Below are positions 17,668 to 26,455 of a stretch of 64,000 nt of DNA, piece after piece (position 1 is the first letter of the stretch; the number at the start of each line of letters is the position of its first letter). The stretch is taken from NCBI GenBank assembly GCA_963847595.1, contig CAWKAJ010000002.1:248001-312000 (forward strand). The letters are read 5' to 3'. Source of the DNA: JACWAE01 sp963847595. Lineage in GTDB: Bacteria > Chloroflexota > Dehalococcoidia > SZUA-161. Under the pieces are notes generated by a model. The model was not told the DNA's origin. It ran no database searches and was given only the letters and a program-made list of their open reading frames with translations. Position numbers and translations under genes: made by a program.

Positions 17668-18501
17668 TTGGACGAAACGCAGCCTTTCAAAGTATACAGT
17701 AAAAAGGAGTTGCAGAATTCCTCCTTGATAGTAGGATGGAACGAAGACGCCGCTAACCTGGGGGCTAATGTTGTTGATTACTTAAACAAGAAACTGGGCA
17801 CCGAGGATATCGGAGAAGTTGAACCTATGGATTTCTTCCCTTTAGGTGGGGTTTCGGTGGAAGATGACATAGCGCAATTTCCCGAGAGCAAATTATATTG
17901 CTCCTACGAAAAGAATCTGGTGATTCTTAAAAGCAATGCCCCGAGAGCCGAGTGGCACAGGTTCCTGAACTCAGTCTTAGATGTCGCTGAACACTACTGC
18001 CATGTGAAGGAGATATACACTATCGGGGCCATGGTTTCTCTGAGTGCTCACACCACTCCCCGTGAGCTATTGTCAGTGTCCAATTTGCCAGGAATGAAGA
18101 ATGCGTTGGGTCAGTACCATCTGGATAGAGGTATGGATTATGAGACTCCGCCCGGACAAAGACCGACCCTGAGCTCTTTTCTACTGTGGGTTGCCAAAAA
18201 CAGGGGTATCCCCGCGGCCAGCCTCTGGGTGCCCATACCCTTCTACCTTTTAGCTACCGAAGACGTGGCAGCCTGTAGAAGGGTCGTTGACTTTTTTGAC
18301 AGGAGACTTAGCCTTGGAATCGACTTAAGAGACCTCGATGATGTAGCGGCCAGGCAGAACGAAAAGCTGGCTGAGATAAGGTTCAGTTTCCCCGAAGTCG
18401 ATAGCCGTATTAAGAATCTGGAGAGCAACGTAGCCCTGAGCCAGGAAGATAGCGAAAAATTAGCCAAAGACATAGAGGAATACCTCAAAAGAATAGACTG
18501 A
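17668..18501 (+). CDS. PAC2-family protein (second, diverged copy)
   Basis: A 277-aa PAC2-like protein that starts with TTG at 17668, immediately after the TAA of the first copy. The same order of elements is seen: LIVGWNEDAANLGANVVDYL, EVEPMDFFPLGG, IYTIGAMVSLSAHTTPREL and SSFLLWVAKNRGIPAASLWV. The glycine-rich GGQGNITGLN loop of the first copy is replaced by GQRPTLSSF. They probably form a heterodimer (inference). acsA follows 27 bp later. Confidence 0.8.
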   Translation: MDETQPFKVYSKKELQNSSLIVGWNEDAANLGANVVDYLNKKLGTEDIGEVEPMDFFPLGGVSVEDDIAQFPESKLYCSYEKNLVILKSNAPRAEWHRFLNSVLDVAEHYCHVKEIYTIGAMVSLSAHTTPRELLSVSNLPGMKNALGQYHLDRGMDYETPPGQRPTLSSFLLWVAKNRGIPAASLWVPIPFYLLATEDVAACRRVVDFFDRRLSLGIDLRDLDDVAARQNEKLAEIRFSFPEVDSRIKNLESNVALSQEDSEKLAKDIEEYLKRID

Positions 18502-18528
18502 AAAGCCTTCTGCATAAGGAGGGGATAC

Positions 18529-20490
18529 ATGACTAATAGCCATGAATCGGATAGCGCAAGCTCTCTACCTACAGGTCTGCGTATGTGGCCATCGAAGCGG
18601 TATGCCGAGATGCATCGGCGCTCTCTCGATGACCCAAATGGTTTCTGGGCCGAGCAGGCGCGCAAACTTGACTGGTACAAGACCTGGGATCGCGTCCTCG
18701 ATTGGAATCCACCATACGCGAGATGGTTTGTCGGCGGAAGGCTCAATGCCTGCTACCAGTGCGTTGACCGCCACGTGAAAACATGGCGCAGAAGCAAGGT
18801 AGCAGTATACTGGGAGGGTGAGAACGGTGAGACAAGGGTATTGAGCTATTCCACCCTTTTCCGTGACGTCAACCACTATGCCTCCGCATTGAAGCAGATC
18901 GGAGTTAAGAAGGGGGACAGAATCGCCCTCTATCTACCCATGATCCCGGAGCTGCCTATTTTCATGCTGGCTTGTGCCCGAATCGGCGCAGTGCACACGG
19001 TGATCTTCTCAGGATTCGGAGCTCAGGCCATGTGCGACAGGATTGCAGATACCCAGGCGAAGGTAATTATCACAGCGGATGGAGGATATCGCCGTGGCAA
19101 GATAACGCCGCTCAAGGAATTGGCTGACGAGGCGGCTACTACATGCAGCTCAGTTGAAAAGATCCTGGTTGTTAAAAGAACCGGGCATCCAGTCCCTATG
19201 AAAGAGGGAAGAGACTTCTGGCTATCCACATTGCTGGATAAGGCAGAGGTGCTGGTTAAGCCCGAGGCCGTGGAGTCTACTCATCCACTGTATATACTCT
19301 ACACCTCGGGGACCACCGGGAAGCCCAAAGGTGTGGTACATAGCACAGGCGGCTATCTGGTGTTCAACCACTCTGCCTATGAGTGGGTTTTCGATATAAA
19401 GGAGGAGTCGGTTTACTGGTGCACTGCCGATGTGGGCTGGGTGACCGGACACAGCTCCATTGTATATGCCCCTTTGTCACACGGCGCAGCCATCGTGCTC
19501 TATGAAGGTGCACCCGATTACCCAGCGGTAGACAGATGGTGGGATATAGTGGAGAAATACGGTGTCAGCATCTTCTACACGTCGCCTACAGCGGTGCGGC
19601 TGTTTATGCGCTACGGAACGGAAGGCCCTCAGAAGCACGACCTCTCGAGCCTGGAACTTCTCGGCAGTGTCGGTGAGCCCATAAATCCCGAGGCCTGGCA
19701 GTGGTACTATAAAAATATAGGAAGGGAGAGATGCCCTATCGTTGATACCTGGTGGCAGACCGAGACCGGAGGTATCATGATCTCCCCCACTCCTGGTATT
19801 GAGCCCATACCGCTAAAGCCGGGCTCAGCGACCTTCCCTCTCCCTGGAATAGATGCCGCTGTGGTAGATTCTGAGGGCAAGGAGACTGTCCCCGGTCAAA
19901 CAGGCTATCTCATAATCAGGAAACCCTGGCCCGGTTTGCTTCTCGACGTCTACGGCGACCCGCAGCGCTATAAAGAGGCTTACTGGTCACGGTTCCCCGG
20001 TTCCTACTATACAGGCGACTTCGCTATGCGTGATGAAGATGGCTACTTCTGGCTCCTGGGCAGGGCAGATGAGGTTCTCAAAGTGGCAGGACACCGCATC
20101 GGTACGGCAGAACTCGAGTCCGCTGCCGTATCTCATCCTGCTGTAGCTGAGGCAGCGGTAGCCAGCAAACCCGACCCCTTGAAGGGAGAGGCGATTGTCC
20201 TCTTCGTTACCCTCAAGAAAGAGGTTTCACCATCACCCGATTTGAGAAAGAAGATTGCAGAGCATCTGAGACATGTAATCGGGCCTATTGCTACCCCTGA
20301 TGAAGTCTACTTCGTGGAATCATTGCCCAAGACGAGGAGCGGCAAGATCATGCGCCGCGTCATCAAAGCAGTTGCCATGGGTAAGAGTCTGGGCGACCTT
20401 ACTACGATAGAGGATGAAACGTCTGTTGATGATGTGAAAAGGGCCTACGAAAGCCTGCGGAAGATATCTGACACTGACAAGGGAGCTTAG
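18529..20490 (+). CDS. acsA: Acetyl-CoA synthetase (AMP-forming)
   Basis: ANL-superfamily ligase that makes acetyl-CoA (or a short-chain acyl-CoA) from the acid, ATP and CoA; 653 aa, normal length. Seen: YTSGTTGKPKGVVHSTGG (P-loop-like AMP motif), DTWWQTETGG (acetate-type pocket, with Trp), YYTGDFAMRDEDGYFWLLGR, and the C-terminal catalytic lysine segment PKTRSGKIMRR, which is also the acetylation site in homologues. A GGAGG site precedes the ATG. Propionyl-CoA synthetase remains possible. It ends the ffh-PAC2 cluster. Confidence 0.95.
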   Translation: MTNSHESDSASSLPTGLRMWPSKRYAEMHRRSLDDPNGFWAEQARKLDWYKTWDRVLDWNPPYARWFVGGRLNACYQCVDRHVKTWRRSKVAVYWEGENGETRVLSYSTLFRDVNHYASALKQIGVKKGDRIALYLPMIPELPIFMLACARIGAVHTVIFSGFGAQAMCDRIADTQAKVIITADGGYRRGKITPLKELADEAATTCSSVEKILVVKRTGHPVPMKEGRDFWLSTLLDKAEVLVKPEAVESTHPLYILYTSGTTGKPKGVVHSTGGYLVFNHSAYEWVFDIKEESVYWCTADVGWVTGHSSIVYAPLSHGAAIVLYEGAPDYPAVDRWWDIVEKYGVSIFYTSPTAVRLFMRYGTEGPQKHDLSSLELLGSVGEPINPEAWQWYYKNIGRERCPIVDTWWQTETGGIMISPTPGIEPIPLKPGSATFPLPGIDAAVVDSEGKETVPGQTGYLIIRKPWPGLLLDVYGDPQRYKEAYWSRFPGSYYTGDFAMRDEDGYFWLLGRADEVLKVAGHRIGTAELESAAVSHPAVAEAAVASKPDPLKGEAIVLFVTLKKEVSPSPDLRKKIAEHLRHVIGPIATPDEVYFVESLPKTRSGKIMRRVIKAVAMGKSLGDLTTIEDETSVDDVKRAYESLRKISDTDKGA

Positions 20491-20539
20491 GACGAGCGAG
20501 GAGGGACGTCTGAAGGTTAGTTGATGCATCGCCTTGATG

Positions 20540-20815
20540 TTATGTAAACTTAATTCCTCGTTTTGTCTCTCTCACCCAGATGCGGTACATCTTCTCATCC
20601 GCCTCTTCGAAGCACTGAAACCCTTTTGAATCGACCTCTTCCACTTCGACATTCTCTTTTCCGCATAGCTCTAAGGTCTGCTCAAGCCAGTTTCTGAAAT
20701 GGGGTCCTCCGCCGAAGTAGACTTTTCGCCATTTTTTCCCGTGTTCGTCTACCCTTTCCCTTATTTTCGCTTCCTTGTCGAGTAGTTCTGCGTGGGCTTT
20801 ATCTTCCTCAACCAA
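20540..20815 (-). CDS. 91-aa conserved-looking protein, function unknown
   Basis: Last gene of the diaphorase 1 operon. It has a charged helical N-terminus followed by KVYFGGGPHFRNWLEQTLEL, then ENVEVEEV, GFQCFEEADEKMYRIWVR. I do not recognise the family. It is soluble with one cysteine in each half. The position, 22 bp after the ferredoxin gene, suggests an accessory or adaptor role for the iron-sulfur proteins upstream. Confidence 0.7.
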   Translation of the reverse strand: MVEEDKAHAELLDKEAKIRERVDEHGKKWRKVYFGGGPHFRNWLEQTLELCGKENVEVEEVDSKGFQCFEEADEKMYRIWVRETKRGIKFT

Positions 20816-20837
20816 CTATACATCTCCACTTCGATAT

Positions 20838-21047
20838 TTACAGCATCCTGATTGCCTTGAACGGGCAGGCTTTAACACACTTGGCACAGCCATGACACCA
20901 CTTAGACGGATTGATTTCTGGTGTTTCATAGGGCATTTCTTGTTTTAAGCTTCCGTGTTCGCACTCGTGCGCAGCTACACATACACCGCTATCACATTTC
21001 TCGGGACAGCACTTCGTGTAATCTACTGTGGCTACCTTTTTAGGCAT
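20838..21047 (-). CDS. Small 4Fe-4S ferredoxin-like protein
   Basis: A 69-aa iron-sulfur protein. Seen: the canonical CHGCAKCVKACPFKAI [4Fe-4S] motif near the C-terminus and an N-terminal cysteine-rich stretch (CCPEKCDSGVCVAAHEC) that may hold a second, irregular cluster. It starts 5 bp after the NuoG-like gene and is probably its electron partner. Confidence 0.88.
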   Translation of the reverse strand: MPKKVATVDYTKCCPEKCDSGVCVAAHECEHGSLKQEMPYETPEINPSKWCHGCAKCVKACPFKAIRML

Positions 21048-21052
21048 CGGTC

Positions 21053-21754
21053 TTACAGCTTAGCTTCGGTTGTTTCAGCCTTCTTCTCGGCGCAGGCAGC
21101 GCTCCCCTTCGTGCTATCCTTAAATACCAGGGCCCCAACAGGGCAGACCTCGATACATTCGTCGCAGACATGACATCCCGACTCGCCGATTGGCTTGTCT
21201 TCGAAGGTGGTGACCATTCTATCGAAGCCGCGATGGGCAAAGCCCAGCACGCCCACGCCGAAGCGCTGGCGGCACGTCCATACGCACCTGCTGCATAGTA
21301 CACATTTATTGGGGTCATAGATAAAGCCTGAGCAGCTTGAATCTATGGGCAGGTGATGCACCAGCTTCCTGAACCGTTTGCTATTTATCTTGACTCCCAG
21401 AACAGAGCAGAGCTTCTGGAGCTCGCATGAACGGTTTTTAGCGCAGTGGGCACAGTCCACAGGATGGCTGGCCAGAAGAAGCTCCAGAGCGGTGCGAGCC
21501 AGCCGTCTGGCCCTGGGGCCTTGAGTATTGACCACCATACCCTCGGCGACAGGCTCCGTGCAAGCGGTGACCGGGCTGTTTCTCCCTTCTATCTCCACAA
21601 AGCAGAGACGGCAGCCGGCGTAAGGCTCGGAAACCTTCCGTATGGCGCATAAGTTCGGTATGTAAATCCCGTTGTCCAGGGCAGTCCACAGCACCTTCTG
21701 CCCCTCGCGGGCTACTATCTTTTTGCCATCAATGGTCAATGATACAGTCTTCAT
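21053..21754 (-). CDS. NuoG/HoxU-like iron-sulfur subunit (cassette 1)
   Basis: A 233-aa electron-transfer subunit, the length of HoxU or a truncated NuoG/HydA N-terminus. Seen in order: a [2Fe-2S] domain (YAGCRLC, ACTEP), a His-Cys [4Fe-4S] motif (HPVDCAHCAKNRSC), and two [4Fe-4S] motifs (CVLCSRCVWTC and CHVCDECIEVCP). No molybdopterin domain or H-cluster follows, so the catalytic partner is encoded elsewhere. It lies 4 bp after the NuoF-like gene. Confidence 0.9.
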   Translation of the reverse strand: MKTVSLTIDGKKIVAREGQKVLWTALDNGIYIPNLCAIRKVSEPYAGCRLCFVEIEGRNSPVTACTEPVAEGMVVNTQGPRARRLARTALELLLASHPVDCAHCAKNRSCELQKLCSVLGVKINSKRFRKLVHHLPIDSSCSGFIYDPNKCVLCSRCVWTCRQRFGVGVLGFAHRGFDRMVTTFEDKPIGESGCHVCDECIEVCPVGALVFKDSTKGSAACAEKKAETTEAKL

Positions 21755-21758
21755 AGCT

Positions 21759-23675
21759 TCAATATTTGGCAGCGGGCACCTTCTCAGGAGGCGACAGCTT
21801 GATTACGGCGTTATACTGCGGCGGACAGGCTGTCAAGCAGGTGCCGCACTTGACGCATTTTGCCGGGTCGATGACCTTGATGCGTTTCTTATTCGAGGAA
21901 ATAGCCTCCACCGTGCAGGTACCTACGCAGGCATCGCAGGAGCGCTCGCACTTCTCGGGCAGGATGTAATAGGCGATGAGGTCATGGCACATCAGCGACG
22001 GGCAGCGCTTTTCCTCAATGTGCGCTTTATATTCATCTCGGAAATAGCGGAGTGTAGTCAATACCGGATTGGGCGAAGTCCTGCCCAGGCCGCACAGTGA
22101 ACCAGTCCTCACATCTTCCGCGAGCTCCATTAAGGTATCCAGGTCTCCCATTTGACCCCGTCCGCAGGTGAAATCCTCCAGCATCGCCAGCATCTGCCTT
22201 GTCCCCAAACGGCACATAGTGCATTTGCCACATGATTCTCTCTGGGTGAACTCCAGGAAATAGCGGGCTACCTCTACCATGCAGTCGTCCTCATCCAGTA
22301 CCACCATGCCGCCTGAGCCCATCATAGCTCCCACTTGTTTCAAGGAATCGAAGTCTATAGACATATCCAGCGCCGACTCAGGCAGACAACCTCCTGATGG
22401 GCCGCCAATCTGCACAGCCTTGAAACGCTTGCCTTTGGGTATCCCGCCGCCGACATCGAAGATAATCTGCCTCAGAGTGGTCCCCATGGGCACCTCTGTT
22501 AGTCCGGTATTCACCACCTTGCCCGCCAGAGCGAAGACAGCGGTGCCTTTGCTTTTCTCGGTACCGATGCTTGAAAACCAGTCAGCCCCGTTTCTGACTA
22601 TGCGCGCCACATAAGCCAGGGTCTTGACGTTGTTGATTACAGTCGGCTTTCCGTGAAGCCCCTTTGTGGCGGGGAAAGGAGGACGGTGGTGCGGCAATCC
22701 GGGCTTGCCTTCCAGCGAGGCGATGAGGGCTGTCTCTTCTCCACATACGAACGCACCAGAACCCTGGAACAGCTTGACGTCAAAGCTGAAGCCAGTCCCC
22801 AGGATATTCTTACCCACCAGCCCCAGGCTTTGCGCCTGTCTCAATGCTATCTCCACACGGTGCACCGCCAAGGGATATTCGGCCCGGACGTAGATATAGC
22901 CGTGCGCCGCTCCCACGGTATATGCGGCGATTATCATGCCCTCGATGACTGAGTGCGGGTCGCTCTCCAGGATAGCCCTGTCCATGAAAGCGCCGGGGTC
23001 GCCCTCGTCGGCATTGCAGATAAGGTATTTGGTCTTGCCGGGCGAGCTGCGGCAGACCTCCCACTTTTGCGCCGTGGAGAATCCTGCGCCTCCTCTGCCC
23101 CTGAGGCCTGACCTCCTTATCTCATCTATAATGTCCTCGGGTTGCACCTGTAGAGCCTTGGCCAGGGCTTCATAGCCACCCTTGGCGATATAATGATTAA
23201 TGTCTTCGGGATCGATACGGCCTATGTTTTCCAGGAGGACATATTTCTCATGTTTGAAGCGGGGGAGGTCATATAGAGACGGCAGCAGCTCGTTTTCCTC
23301 GAGAGCACCCAAAGCGAACTCAGGGGAGATATCCCCGCCCCGAATATAGTCATTTACCAGGCGACGGGCTTTCTCCGGGGTAATGTAGCCATAAACCACC
23401 ATAGGGTTGCCGGGCTTTTTGATGATGACCAGGGGCTCGGCATAGCAGTGTCCCATGCACCCTACTTCTATTATGCGTACACCATCCTGCTCTTTGCCCA
23501 GTTCCTCTTTGATGGTCTGCAGAACTTCCAGGGCGCCAGCTGCCCTGCCGCACGTAGCTGTGCTCACCATGATGACAGGCTTGCTGCCATCCCAGAGGCC
23601 CTCCCATTGGGAAAGCGCATGTTCCCTAATATTCTGAAAACTTGAAGCAACATCCTGCGAAGTTGTCACTGTCAC
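21759..23675 (-). CDS. NuoF-like flavin NAD(P)H-binding subunit (cassette 1)
   Basis: A 638-aa NuoF/HydB/HndC-type diaphorase. Domains: N-terminal thioredoxin-like [2Fe-2S] (cysteines TATCGRA and GCMGHC, about 1-120); the NADH/FMN core with GRGGAGFSTAQKW, NADEGDPGAFMDRAIL and an SLEGKPGLPHHR loop; the N3 cluster ESCGKCTMCRLGTRQM; and a C-terminal two-[4Fe-4S] ferredoxin domain (SCDACVGTC, KCVKCGTCLTACPP). The extra ferredoxin domain is typical of electron-bifurcating or NAD(P)-reducing hydrogenases and formate dehydrogenases rather than of complex I. It lies 93 bp from the NuoE-like gene. Confidence 0.93.
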   Translation of the reverse strand: MTVTTSQDVASSFQNIREHALSQWEGLWDGSKPVIMVSTATCGRAAGALEVLQTIKEELGKEQDGVRIIEVGCMGHCYAEPLVIIKKPGNPMVVYGYITPEKARRLVNDYIRGGDISPEFALGALEENELLPSLYDLPRFKHEKYVLLENIGRIDPEDINHYIAKGGYEALAKALQVQPEDIIDEIRRSGLRGRGGAGFSTAQKWEVCRSSPGKTKYLICNADEGDPGAFMDRAILESDPHSVIEGMIIAAYTVGAAHGYIYVRAEYPLAVHRVEIALRQAQSLGLVGKNILGTGFSFDVKLFQGSGAFVCGEETALIASLEGKPGLPHHRPPFPATKGLHGKPTVINNVKTLAYVARIVRNGADWFSSIGTEKSKGTAVFALAGKVVNTGLTEVPMGTTLRQIIFDVGGGIPKGKRFKAVQIGGPSGGCLPESALDMSIDFDSLKQVGAMMGSGGMVVLDEDDCMVEVARYFLEFTQRESCGKCTMCRLGTRQMLAMLEDFTCGRGQMGDLDTLMELAEDVRTGSLCGLGRTSPNPVLTTLRYFRDEYKAHIEEKRCPSLMCHDLIAYYILPEKCERSCDACVGTCTVEAISSNKKRIKVIDPAKCVKCGTCLTACPPQYNAVIKLSPPEKVPAAKY

Positions 23676-23768
23676 TGGTTCCCTTTGTCCTTCTTAATTC
23701 CACAAGGGGTAGCCTGGAGCATCTGCTCCAGGAACGGTTAGAGCGGGTGCTCCAACCTACCCACATTA

Positions 23769-24326
23769 TTAGTCGGGCTTTTCCTTGTCCTTCTTTTCTT
23801 TCTCCATTTTGTGTGCCAGGAGGATGCCATCTACTCTGGTGGGGCTGAGCCTGCCCTCAGCCTTCTTATCAATTACGTTCACCGGAGCCATAGCGCAACA
23901 GCCTACGCAGGCTACAGTATCCAGGTCGAACTCACGATCAGGGGTGGTCTCCCCCCTATCTATCTTTAGCCTCCTCTTCCAGGCATCAAGGAGGATATAG
24001 CCGCCTTTCATGTGGCATGCCGTACCCAGGCATACTCTAATAGAATGTTTGCCCGGTGGCTTGAGGCGAAACTGGTTATAGAAGGTGACTACGCCGTAGA
24101 CATCCACCTCAGGTATCTTAAGGTACTCCGCGACTTCAATCTGGGCTTCGCGGGGAAGATAGCCCAGCTCATCCTGTACTTGTTGCAGAATAGGAACTAG
24201 GTTCTCCCTTTTTTTATTGAATCTCTTGAGTACCTTCTTGGTTCTGCGGCGGATATCCTCTTGTTCCTCAGGCGTATTCGCTATTTTTGCGTTTGAAACG
24301 GGAGGCATGGCAGAAGTATCTTGCAT
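23769..24326 (-). CDS. NuoE-like [2Fe-2S] subunit (cassette 1)
   Basis: A 185-aa thioredoxin-fold ferredoxin subunit. Seen: the cysteine pairs CLGTAC and CVGCC that bind the [2Fe-2S] cluster, and the PEVDVYGVVTFYNQFRL helix typical of NuoE/HoxE. The C-terminus is a charged KKDKEKPD tail. It is the first of the E-F-G set on the minus strand. The copy at 38709 is similar in build but clearly diverged. Confidence 0.93.
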   Translation of the reverse strand: MQDTSAMPPVSNAKIANTPEEQEDIRRRTKKVLKRFNKKRENLVPILQQVQDELGYLPREAQIEVAEYLKIPEVDVYGVVTFYNQFRLKPPGKHSIRVCLGTACHMKGGYILLDAWKRRLKIDRGETTPDREFDLDTVACVGCCAMAPVNVIDKKAEGRLSPTRVDGILLAHKMEKEKKDKEKPD

Positions 24327-24385
24327 TCCAATTCGACCCCTGATAATTTGTTTTTCAAACAGGCAGGGCGTTCAGCCAAACACCC

Positions 24386-24637
24386 CTATGTGGCTTCATC
24401 CCCGGCTTCCCCAAGCTCTCTGGGTTTGATTATCTCTTTTGCTCTTTCGACAAGCCCTTGAGGCACTAATATTCTTATCTCTCCCAGGCCGTCCACCGTT
24501 AACCCGAAAACCCTGCCCAAGCTCTCGTATTGCAGCATTACCGGTATCCCCTCACACTCCAGATGTGACTTGATTATGCTTGCTTCAAGCTCCCCCTGGG
24601 CTATATGCGCTACTACAAAGCCTTTTTGCTTAGCCAC
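24386..24637 (-). CDS. DUF2007-like protein beside diaphorase cassette 1
   Basis: An 83-aa protein with the DUF2007 pattern: an N-terminal strand KGFVVAHIAQGELEASIIKSHLE, then EGIPVMLQYES, a GEIRILVPQG strand and a helical tail. It is 59 bp upstream of the NuoE-like gene on the same strand and resembles the small gene between nuoK and nuoL. The two genes are the only DUF2007-like ones seen in the window, both next to complex I-type genes. The function is not known. Confidence 0.75.
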   Translation of the reverse strand: MAKQKGFVVAHIAQGELEASIIKSHLECEGIPVMLQYESLGRVFGLTVDGLGEIRILVPQGLVERAKEIIKPRELGEAGDEAT

Positions 24638-24657
24638 CGGTCTCCTTCCACTCGCAT

Positions 24658-25233
24658 CTAAGTCACCTGTGTCCGGGCCAGCCTCTTTCCCAACTCAAAA
24701 GCGTCGGCCAGTGCAGTTGGGTGCTGTTTAATCTCCCCCCTGGCATCCACACCCCTCACCAGTAGCTCATCGGCATACTGAACGCCAATCGCTTCAAAGA
24801 AATACTTTACAGTCAGAATCACCCCCTCGAACAATCTCTTGCCCTGGGTAGCTCCTACAGCTATGAACGCACCCTTTCTTCCGCCATTCGGTAGAGTTTG
24901 CTTGAGTATGTGTTTCCTTGCCCAGAGTGCCTGGCAACGGTCAATAAGCGCTTTGGCCTGGCTGGTGACCCCGTAGAAGAAAATAGGTGAGGCGATTATC
25001 ACGACGTCGGCCTCCAGCAGCTTGGGGTATATAGTATCCATGTCGTCTCTTATGACGCAATTGCCATCCCTGAAGCAGCCCAGATACTCCTTGCAGGGTG
25101 CTATCTTAAGCTTATCTACTACAATCTTTTCCACATCAGCGCCCTGGCTTTTGGCACCCTTTAAGGCTTCCTCAAGCAACAGGTCGGCATTGCCCTTTAT
25201 CCTGGGACTACCCATGATTCCCAAAACCTTCAA
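24658..25233 (-). CDS. NADPH-dependent FMN reductase / iron-sulfur flavoprotein type
   Basis: A flavodoxin-fold protein of about 191 aa. Seen: LGIMGSPRIKGNADLL (FMN phosphate loop), CKEYLGCFRDGNCVIRDDM with cysteines placed as in the iron-sulfur flavoproteins of anaerobes, and ASPIFFYGVTSQAKALIDR. The chosen start is the TTG at 25233 with GAGGG seven bases upstream; another TTG at 25251 would add six residues. It is 21 bp from the DUF2007-like gene. A role in electron transfer or small-molecule reduction is likely. Confidence 0.85.
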   Translation of the reverse strand: MKVLGIMGSPRIKGNADLLLEEALKGAKSQGADVEKIVVDKLKIAPCKEYLGCFRDGNCVIRDDMDTIYPKLLEADVVIIASPIFFYGVTSQAKALIDRCQALWARKHILKQTLPNGGRKGAFIAVGATQGKRLFEGVILTVKYFFEAIGVQYADELLVRGVDARGEIKQHPTALADAFELGKRLARTQVT

Positions 25234-25257
25234 AGCTAGACCCTCTTCCAAATGTTA

Positions 25258-26364
25258 TTATAAACGTTTCTGCTTCGGCTGTCTTGTCCTGCGCTCTCCT
25301 CTGACTCTCTCAAAAAGTTCGATAAATTGCGACGCTATTTCATGGGCAGAATATCGAGCCGCATATTTCTCAGCCGCTATCAGGCTCTCCCTCACACTCT
25401 CAGTGCCGTCGAAGATTGCTCTCAGCTTCCGCTCCAGGTCATCGAAATCACCGTATTTGATGACTTCCTTCCCTGAGAGGTCGAAAAAGTTGCAGTAGCC
25501 AGGCACCAGCACAGGTCGTCCCGCTCCCAGACAGGTGGTAACGCATGAGGAGACTCCAACACCGTCTATACTCACCCTGCCATAATAGATATATGCGTCG
25601 CTGGCGTGGAGATAGGTGTAAAGCCTGTCGTCTGTAGGCATCTCATCCCTTAGCATAAAATACTTCGGCTTAGACTTCAGCTCCGGCACAGCGGTCTGGG
25701 TATGGTGAGTGAGTAACAGGAAGAGTACAGGATATTCCTGGGACAACCTCTCCATTACAGGGAGAAGGTCAACGTGAAAATAGACGCTGTCAGCCCCATA
25801 GGCGAACACAATCTTCTTGTCCAAGGGGAGGCCCAGAAGTCTGCGCGCTCTTTTCTTGTCCCCGTGCGCGGGAGCGTGGCACGGGAATGGTATAATCGCT
25901 ATCCTCTCTCGGGGAAAGGCTTTGCCCAGGAACTGCTTGTACCGCTCATCGAAGCAGACGATAGCATCCCAGTCGAATTTGTACCAGTTGGGGTCCAGGG
26001 GTAATCCCGTTTCGTGGACGACATGTATGGTCTTCGCCTTCCGCTTGATTTGAGGGAATATGCCTAATAGCTCGGGCATGGGCATGATGGCAGCCATCTC
26101 TACCAGGAATATGTCGTAGTCTTCCTCCAGAAAAGGTCGCGGGTCGAAGAAATAGTCGCTGCGGTCTCTCTCCCCCCAGATATCCTGCATGTAGCAGCGG
26201 CGGACGAAAGGCTCATCCTTCTGATAAATCAAGGAGAGGTCCATGCCCGCGGGGGCGAACACCTTCAGCTTATGTCCCATTTTCAACCAGGCGCGCCCGA
26301 TGGGCTCGGCGTGGGACGACTGCCCCGAAGGCACGTTCCACCTGGTCATCATGGCTATTTTCAT
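25258..26364 (-). CDS. Glycosyltransferase (paralog B)
   Basis: A 368-aa GT-B-type glycosyltransferase. Seen: MTRWNVPSGQSSHAEPIGRAW at the N-terminus, a central DWDAIVCFDERYKQFLG, LGLPLDKKIVFAYGADSVYF, and a C-terminal GVGVSSCVTTCLGAGRPVLVP segment, the latter resembling the nucleotide-sugar binding part of GT4 enzymes. It is clearly a paralog of the next gene. Donor and acceptor are unknown; a cell-surface glycan is likely from the neighbours. Confidence 0.8.
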   Translation of the reverse strand: MKIAMMTRWNVPSGQSSHAEPIGRAWLKMGHKLKVFAPAGMDLSLIYQKDEPFVRRCYMQDIWGERDRSDYFFDPRPFLEEDYDIFLVEMAAIMPMPELLGIFPQIKRKAKTIHVVHETGLPLDPNWYKFDWDAIVCFDERYKQFLGKAFPRERIAIIPFPCHAPAHGDKKRARRLLGLPLDKKIVFAYGADSVYFHVDLLPVMERLSQEYPVLFLLLTHHTQTAVPELKSKPKYFMLRDEMPTDDRLYTYLHASDAYIYYGRVSIDGVGVSSCVTTCLGAGRPVLVPGYCNFFDLSGKEVIKYGDFDDLERKLRAIFDGTESVRESLIAAEKYAARYSAHEIASQFIELFERVRGERRTRQPKQKRL

Positions 26365-26455
26365 GCTTAATCTATCTTGTAATCATGATGAGGAAATGTC
26401 AAGGATGACTTTGTTTTGACCCAATTCGTGGCTAACTCACAGCAGGCTCGCTGAG

